Shown here: positions 59,443 through 64,000 of the stretch, piece by piece | Numbering within the stretch: position 1 is the first letter of the stretch | Layout of the letters: the number at the start of each line of letters is the position of its first letter | From: Hydrangea macrophylla | Lineage: Eukaryota > Streptophyta > Magnoliopsida > Cornales > Hydrangeaceae | Reading direction: 5' to 3' | DNA length: 64,000 nucleotides | NCBI GenBank assembly: GCA_033977485.1 | Contig: CM066984.1 | Coordinates: forward strand, 32,283,501 to 32,347,500 | The notes under the pieces: generated by a model | What the model was told of the DNA's origin: nothing | Seen by the model: the letters and a program-made list of their open reading frames with translations, nothing else | The model's database searches: none | Made by a program: the position numbers and the translations under genes

Positions 59443-60048
59443 TTTTTCTTTAAACCAAACGACATCGTTTCATATCAAACCTGATATGAGTCTGACTAGT
59501 GAAAGTTTATTTTTAAATAAAGAATGACTCTGTGGTCTTAAATGCCAAATGCTTTTCAAATGCACAAAAGTTGTGGGATCTAGTGTTGGTTTGCATATTC
59601 CCAATTTCTTTAAATCATTTCTTCAAACTTAATTAATATTTCCTGTTTTTAATAGTTTTGCTTAAATATCTGTATTATTTCCATATTTCGCTATTATTAA
59701 ATCTAAAAAGTTTATCTCACAAAAATTTAGCTTTTATATATTTTTCTTCCTTTTCTTACTAGTGTGCTAGTTAATTTATTTTGCACTATTAAAATCTTTA
59801 CCATAGACTGTTAAGAAAAAAATAGCTTTAATTACTTTTATTGAAAAAATATAAAAATTAGTAGTTTAGTAAAACCCTACAAAAATCCATCATCTTTTAT
59901 TTTCTTTTACATGACAAAATAGTTATTGCCTATCTTTTTATTTCTGTTCCCTGTGGGTTCGACTTGGACTTCCAGAACTTTATTACTTGTACGATCATCT
60001 ACACTTGGGTATGATAAGAAAACGCGTCAATAGGATGTCGTCAACTGC

Positions 60049-60588
60049 GTTTAGGTGTCCAGGGAGTATAAGTGCCTTCGAATGGGTGCAAATGCCTTTT
60101 GGTTTGAAAACTGCAGGAGCTACTTATCAGAGGGCTATGAATGCCATTTTCCATGACATGATTGGAACATTTTTAGAATGTTATATAGATGATATAATTG
60201 TTAAATCTAAAACATTTGATGATCACCTCATGCATATGAAGTTAGCATTTGAAAGAATGAGATTTTTCAAACTCAAATTAAATCCATTAAAATGTGCTTT
60301 TGGGGTCAGTACTGGAAAATTTCTAGGATACTTGGTGCATGAAAAAGGGATTCAAGTGGATAAGAATAAAGCTTAAGCAATTATTCAAAGTAAACCTCCC
60401 TCGACCAAAAAGGAGTTGCAGAGATTCCTAGGATAGGATAATTTTATTCGAAGATTTATTTCCAATACTGCAGGAAAAACTTTGATCTTTTCTTCTTTGT
60501 TAAAATTGAAGGATCATCAAGAGCTAAAGTGGGAAGATAAACATCAAACTGCCTTTCAAGCCTTGAAGGATTATTTGGTGAAGCCACA
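60049..60588 (+). pseudogene. Tat reverse transcriptase, second half
   Basis: After the ACTGC duplication the RT continues: FRCPGSISAFEWVQMPFGLK and the active site YIDDIIVKSK (near 60180-60213). It ends near 60376 at a stop. Further remnants (60377-60588) lead to RNase H. Confidence 0.87.
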
Positions 60589-61000
60589 ATGTTAATGCCT
60601 CTAAGAAAAGATAGGCCTATGAAGTTATATATCTCAGCAGCAGAAGCATCAATTGGGGTCTTATTAGCCCAGGATAATGATGATAAGAAAGAGCAAGCTG
60701 TGTATTACCTTAGTAGGTTTTTAAATCAGGTTGAATGCAAGTATTCCTTTATGGAAAAGCTATGTGTATCATTGTATTTTGCAATAATGAAATTAAGATA
60801 TTATCTTCTTCCTACTGAAGTCTATGTAATTGCTAAGTTCGATTTAATCAACTATATGTTGACTCGACCCATTTTGAGGAATCGAATTGGTAAATGGAAT
60901 TTGACTTTATCAGAATTTTTTTTATTTTATGGACCACAAAAAGTAGTAAAAGGGCAAGCCTTGGCAAATTTTCTGGCTGACCATCCAAATTGCCTCGAAA
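60589..61000 (+). pseudogene. Tat RNase H (first, degenerate)
   Basis: The frame starting about 60589 gives KLYISAAEASIGVLLAQDND and AVYYLSRFLNQVECKYSFME. Where most retroviral-type RNase H has a catalytic Asp after the first strand, this has Ser-Ala. Such loss is known from Tat elements, where a second RNase H does the work. Confidence 0.8.
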
Positions 61001-61277
61001 CAGAGGAAAATTATAAAATTGGATACATAACCATTAGTCCATGGAAACTATGGTTTGATGGTGTAAGAACTGAATTTGCTGCAGGTATTGGATTCATTAT
61101 TGAGTTACCTGAAAAGTTAAAACTAAATATGGTTATAAACTCGATTCGAGTCAATGTATTAATAATCAAGTTGAAAATGAAGCTCTGATAATGGGCCTCG
61201 AAACCCTGTTAGATTTCAAAGCTACATTTGTAGATGTATTTGGGGATTCTCAGTTGGTTATAAATCATATGAATGGA
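61001..61277 (+). pseudogene. Tat archaeal-type RNase H, first half
   Basis: The block WKLWFDGVRTEFAAGIGFII marks the start of the extra RNase H characteristic of the Tat lineage. It is frameshifted near 61150 and then gives a VFGDSQLVINHMNG block, interrupted at 61277 by the TRIM. Confidence 0.82.
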
Positions 61278-61526
61278 TGTGAGGACCCGTCCCGTCGACC
61301 GACCAATCGATTGGGGTTGGGAACTTGCGTCCCACATCACCTGGGTGTGGAGGGGTGATGAGCTTTATATGTGTGAGCTTGCCTCTACATAGCATGACGC
61401 GTTTTGGGCCAGGGGTGTAACCTTACCCAAGAACAAAGCCGTGAGTGGGCTGGGCTGTTAGACTCGTTGGGCAGGCCCAGTGCTGCAAAGCGGACAATAT
61501 CGCGCTGTGTGGGACGAGCTGTGACA
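61278..61526 (+). repeat. TRIM left LTR
   Basis: 249 bp. It contains CAAAGCGGACAATATC, a block shared by a widespread plant TRIM family. Confidence 0.9.
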
Positions 61527-61529
61527 GTT

Positions 61530-61542
61530 TGGTATCAGAGCC
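61530..61542 (+). promoter_or_regulatory. TRIM primer-binding site
   Basis: TGGTATCAGAGCC starts three bases after the left LTR and is complementary to initiator methionine tRNA. Confidence 0.9.
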
Positions 61543-61619
61543 CGGTCCAGCCAGAAGTGTGCCATGTCCATGCATGGGAAAAGCCCATGGGGATGTGGGC
61601 CCTCTTTAGGGGGGGTGGA

Positions 61620-61868
61620 TGTGAGGACCCGTCCCGACGACCGACCAGCCAACTGGGGTTGGGAACTTGCGTCCCACATCGCCTGGGTGTGGAGGGGTGA
61701 TGAGCTTTATATGTGTAAGCTTGCCTCTACATAGCATGACGCGTTTTGGGCCGGGGGTGTAACCTTACCCAAGAACAAAGCCGTGGGTGGCCTGGGCTGT
61801 TAGACCCGTTGGGCAGCCCCAGTGCTGCAAAGCGGACAATATCGTGCTGTGTGGGACGGGCTGTGACA
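61620..61868 (+). repeat. TRIM right LTR
   Basis: 249 bp with a few differences from the left LTR. Confidence 0.9.
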
Positions 61869-61873
61869 ATGGA

Positions 61874-62240
61874 ATATACAAATGTATGAGTAATACACTG
61901 AAAATATATTATGACACCACAATGGATTTATTATCCAAATTTGATAATGTGAATCTTTTGCGTATTCCTAGAAGCTTTAATGAAGAATCCAATGATGTGG
62001 CTCAGAAGGCATCTGGATTCAGAACAAATGCGAAAGATGTTGAAATAGAACAAGTTACTTATAGGAAATTATTACCAATATTGGTAGATAGATTACCTTT
62101 TGGTGATATCTCAAACATAGAAGTTCATGATGATTGGAGAAAACCAATCATAGATTATCTCTCAGGATTGAATGAAAAGCCCAGTCGAAGCATAAGATTG
62201 AAATCTGTCAAATACATTATGTATAATGAGAATTGTTTAT
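61874..62240 (+). pseudogene. Tat archaeal-type RNase H, second half, and linker
   Basis: After the TRIM the frame resumes as YKCMSNTLKIYYDTTMDLLS and LLRIPRSFNEESNDVAQKAS, the C-terminal part of the domain with its Asn-Glu-x-x-Asn-Asp motif. A linker follows to 62240. Confidence 0.8.
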
Positions 62241-63388
62241 AAGAGGAAGTGATGGGTTGTTGCTTGAATGTTTAAGTAATATCGAAGGAATTGAGGCTAT
62301 AGCTCAAATTCATGAAGGACTATGTGGGGCTCATCAATCTGGGATTAAAATGAGGTGGTTACTTCGAAGGCGCATTTATTGGCCAACAATCTTAAAAGAT
62401 TGTATCGAGTTTGTCAATAGATGTCAAGAATGTCAGAAACATGTTCCTTTGAAGCATTTACCCATTGTTGATCTTCAATATATGGTAAAACCTAGGCCTT
62501 TTAGAGGTTGGGCCATGGATGTGATAGGAAAAATCAATCCTCCTTCTCGAAAGGCCATGGATTCATAATTCTAGCCATAGATTATTTCACTAAATGGGTA
62601 GAAGCAGAACCTATGCAGACTGTCACCCAAGCAACAGTCATCAAATTTCTTGAGAATGTAGTTTACAGGTTTGGTATTCCTCAAACCATCGTATCTGACA
62701 ATGCCTCTATATTTGAAGGAGATGTGATTGCTTTTGTAAATAAATTGGGAATCACAATATCAAAATCAACCCCATATTATGCTCAATCTAATGGTTAGGT
62801 TGAAGCCACCAATAAGATCATAAAAGAAAATATGGCTAAAGTTATAAAAAATAATCGAAGGATATGGCATGAGATTCTGCCAGAAGTTTTATGGGCATAT
62901 AGGACTTCGAAGCGAACAAGTATAGGGGTGTCTCCTTATGCTTTAACTTTTGGTCATGAGGCAGTTCTGCTAATTGAAATAAAGGTTAATTCCCTTCGAA
63001 TTATGAAGTAGAATCAATTATCTTTGGATAATTACCAAACATCATTGCTATTGAATTGGAAGACATTGATGAAGAAAGAATCAAGGCTCTTAATAATATC
63101 CTGATACAGAACAGAATAACAGTAAATGGGTATAATAAGAAAGTGCAACTAAGAACCTTTGACGAAGGAGACTTGGTTTGGAAAACAATATTGCCTATTG
63201 GATCTAAAGATCTAAAATATGGGAAATGGTCACCTAAATGGGAAGGTGCATTCCAAATTCACAAAGTTTTTAGGGGTGGATTTTACCATTTAAAAAACTT
63301 GAATAGATATGTTCACTTAAGGAAAATCAATAGTAGATTTCTTAAACAGTATTATCCCACTATTTGGGAAGCAAGAAATTTAGAATGA
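62241..63388 (+). pseudogene. Tat integrase
   Basis: The zinc region has IHEGLCGAHQSG and NRCQECQKH (62308-62445). The core has WAMDVIGKINPP (62509) and IVSDNASIF (62689). A frameshift lies near 62555. A stop (TAG near 62797) falls just before VEATNK, which holds the catalytic Glu. The C-terminal domain (63056-63388) keeps FDEGDLVWKTILPIGSKDLK and WEGAFQIHKVFRGGFYHLKN. It cannot be functional as read. Confidence 0.87.
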
Positions 63389-63580
63389 AAAATATAACAT
63401 TCCAAGATAAAAACATACATTTCACATTAAAAAAAAAGTTAGATACAAAAAAACTAGATTTTGGTAAATTACAGGTTTATTTGGTACAATCTTTCATACT
63501 AGTTTTGTTATGAATTGGGCCTTTAACCTAAAATTATCCCAAGACCTAGTGAACAGTTTTGACTGACTAAGGATGAATTT
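63389..63580. other. Spacer between Tat integrase and antisense ORF
   Basis: AT-rich, no coding potential seen. Confidence 0.5.
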
Positions 63581-64000
63581 CTACCGAAAAATTGATTCTT
63601 GGTTCTTCAGAGGCTTCGATCCAAACTCTGTCTTCAAAACCAAAAGTTTTGCTTCAGCACCTTCTTGCTTGATCTTCAGGTTGGCCAATTCAGTCTCTGC
63701 AAGCTTGAGCTCCTTTTTTAATTTGTCCACTTTGCCAGATAGCTTTTCAATGACAGTGTTGGTTTCATCAAATTCTGCCAATGTTTGATCCATCTCGAGG
63801 GTCTTTTCTGCAGTATATTCCATGTCAACTTCCAATTTTTTCCTTTCTTCGATGACCTTTTCCAACAGAAAGCAATCAAAGTCAAAAGTTAACATGACTA
63901 TAGAGATAGTCTCCTTGTCTAGAACAGAGATCTTAAAGGTATCCAACATAATTAGCACAGGGTCTTCATGGCTTTTTGTACTTCTTTGTCCTAAAAAATC
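63581..64000 (-). CDS. Antisense coiled-coil ORF of the Tat element (partial)
   Basis: On the minus strand the frame is open from the window end (64000) to a stop at 63581, at least 139 codons; the true start is beyond the window. The C-terminal half is a strong coiled coil, with Leu/Ile at heptad spacing (for example KLSGKVDKLKKELKLAETEL). It is positioned between integrase and the expected 3' LTR, in reverse orientation. Extra ORFs, including antisense ones, have been described at this place in some Tat-lineage elements, so I infer it is such an ORF. It carries no stops although the gag-pol of the same element has many. A captured host gene fragment is the alternative. Confidence 0.6.
   Translation of the reverse strand, partial: DFLGQRSTKSHEDPVLIMLDTFKISVLDKETISIVMLTFDFDCFLLEKVIEERKKLEVDMEYTAEKTLEMDQTLAEFDETNTVIEKLSGKVDKLKKELKLAETELANLKIKQEGAEAKLLVLKTEFGSKPLKNQESIFR

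Larger units (their letters stand above)
42162..60043 (+). mobile_element. Athila-lineage Ty3/gypsy retrotransposon, TSD ACTGC
   Basis: LTRs at 42162-44649 and 57527-60043 begin TGACAAA(C/T)ATTG and end GTCGTCA. ACTGC flanks the element (42157-42161, 60044-60048). The PBS is of the tRNA-Asp type used by Athila. Gag, protease, RT and integrase occur in order but carry many stops and lack RNase H. A long non-coding 3' region follows integrase, as in this lineage. It includes a solo LTR and two hAT-like insertions. It is inactive. Confidence 0.93.
57527..60043 (+). repeat. Athila 3' LTR
   Basis: 2517 bp. It is similar to 42162-44649 but with many differences, so the insertion is old. It contains a TATA box (TATAAAAG near 58087), the tRNA-like module and a 35-bp insert at 58743-58777. 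Confidence 0.92.
61278..61868 (+). mobile_element. TRIM (miniature LTR retrotransposon), TSD ATGGA
   Basis: Two 249-bp LTRs (61278-61526, 61620-61868) run from TGTGAGGACCCGTCCC to GCTGTGACA. ATGGA flanks the whole (61273-61277, 61869-61873). The 93-bp centre holds only a PBS (TTTGGTATCAGAGCCC) and a purine tract (TTAGGGGGGGTGGA). No coding capacity. Total 591 bp. Confidence 0.93.
33906..64000 (+). mobile_element. Tat-lineage Ty3/gypsy retrotransposon, decayed, with nested insertions
   Basis: The coding order is LTR, gag, protease, RT, RNase H, archaeal-type RNase H, integrase, then an antisense ORF; the 3' LTR is outside the window. The second, archaeal-type RNase H is a marker of the Tat lineage. 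Removing the insertions at 37901-40992, 42162-60043 and 61278-61868 (each with one copy of its 5-bp TSD) gives colinear gag-pol. Numerous stops and frameshifts remain, so it is an old dead copy. Confidence 0.85.

Noticed and set aside
61404..61700. 98-codon frame across the TRIM
   Set aside because: It crosses LTR, PBS and PPT of a non-coding miniature element.

Overview
The window is nuclear DNA of a flowering plant, most likely a eudicot. It holds Tekay/Del, Athila and Tat Ty3/gypsy retrotransposons, Ty1/copia, TRIM, RTE-type LINE, Stowaway and hAT-like elements, with spliceosomal exon borders in the few host fragments. It is a heterochromatin-like, transposon-dense region with almost no intact host genes. 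All comparisons were made by eye. Element borders were set by matching TG...CA ends, terminal repeats and target-site duplications (TSDs).

Left part (1-18193). A decayed RTE-type LINE (1-2512) is followed by a gene-poor stretch. Exon 1 of a host gene on the minus strand (4622-4981) encodes a probable thylakoid-targeted TPR protein, with a small MITE just upstream. Next comes a nearly pristine Tekay/Del chromovirus with 2974-bp LTRs (5781-16987) and an unbroken 1611-residue Gag-Pol with a C-terminal chromodomain. It is preceded by 274 bp of the 3' end of another copy, so it looks like the remnant of a head-to-tail tandem. A second host exon (18142-18193) follows.

Middle part (18194-29740). 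The second host exon is split by a minus-strand Ty1/copia element (18194-23347, TSD AGAGG). Downstream is a compact non-autonomous LTR element (24053-28642, TSD ATGGT). It has no pol; its only long ORF encodes an unfamiliar 316-residue coiled-coil/acidic-repeat protein containing three copies of a motif that resembles the element's own polypurine tract.

Right part (29741-64000). A foldback array of about nine 276-bp units (four in one orientation, five in the other) carries a Stowaway MITE, and a hAT-like element lies beside it. It precedes a decayed Tat-lineage Ty3/gypsy element that runs from about 33.9 kb past the window end. This Tat element is a host for nested insertions. A solo Tekay-like LTR (37901-40992, TSD ATACA) splits its protease. 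A 17.9-kb Athila element (42162-60043, TSD ACTGC) splits its reverse transcriptase. A TRIM (61278-61868, TSD ATGGA) splits its archaeal-type RNase H. The Athila element itself carries a solo LTR of its own family (TSD AGGAC), two hAT-like elements with 8-bp TSDs and a 35-bp mini-LTR. Beyond the Tat integrase an antisense coiled-coil ORF runs off the window.

From the nesting, the Tat element is oldest, the Athila and solo LTRs are intermediate, and the Tekay/Del and the 24-28.6 kb elements (nearly identical LTRs) are young. The most unusual items are the ORF-carrying non-autonomous element, the foldback array, the tRNA-like A/B-box module in every Athila LTR, the Athila RNase H deletion, and the antisense ORF of the Tat element.
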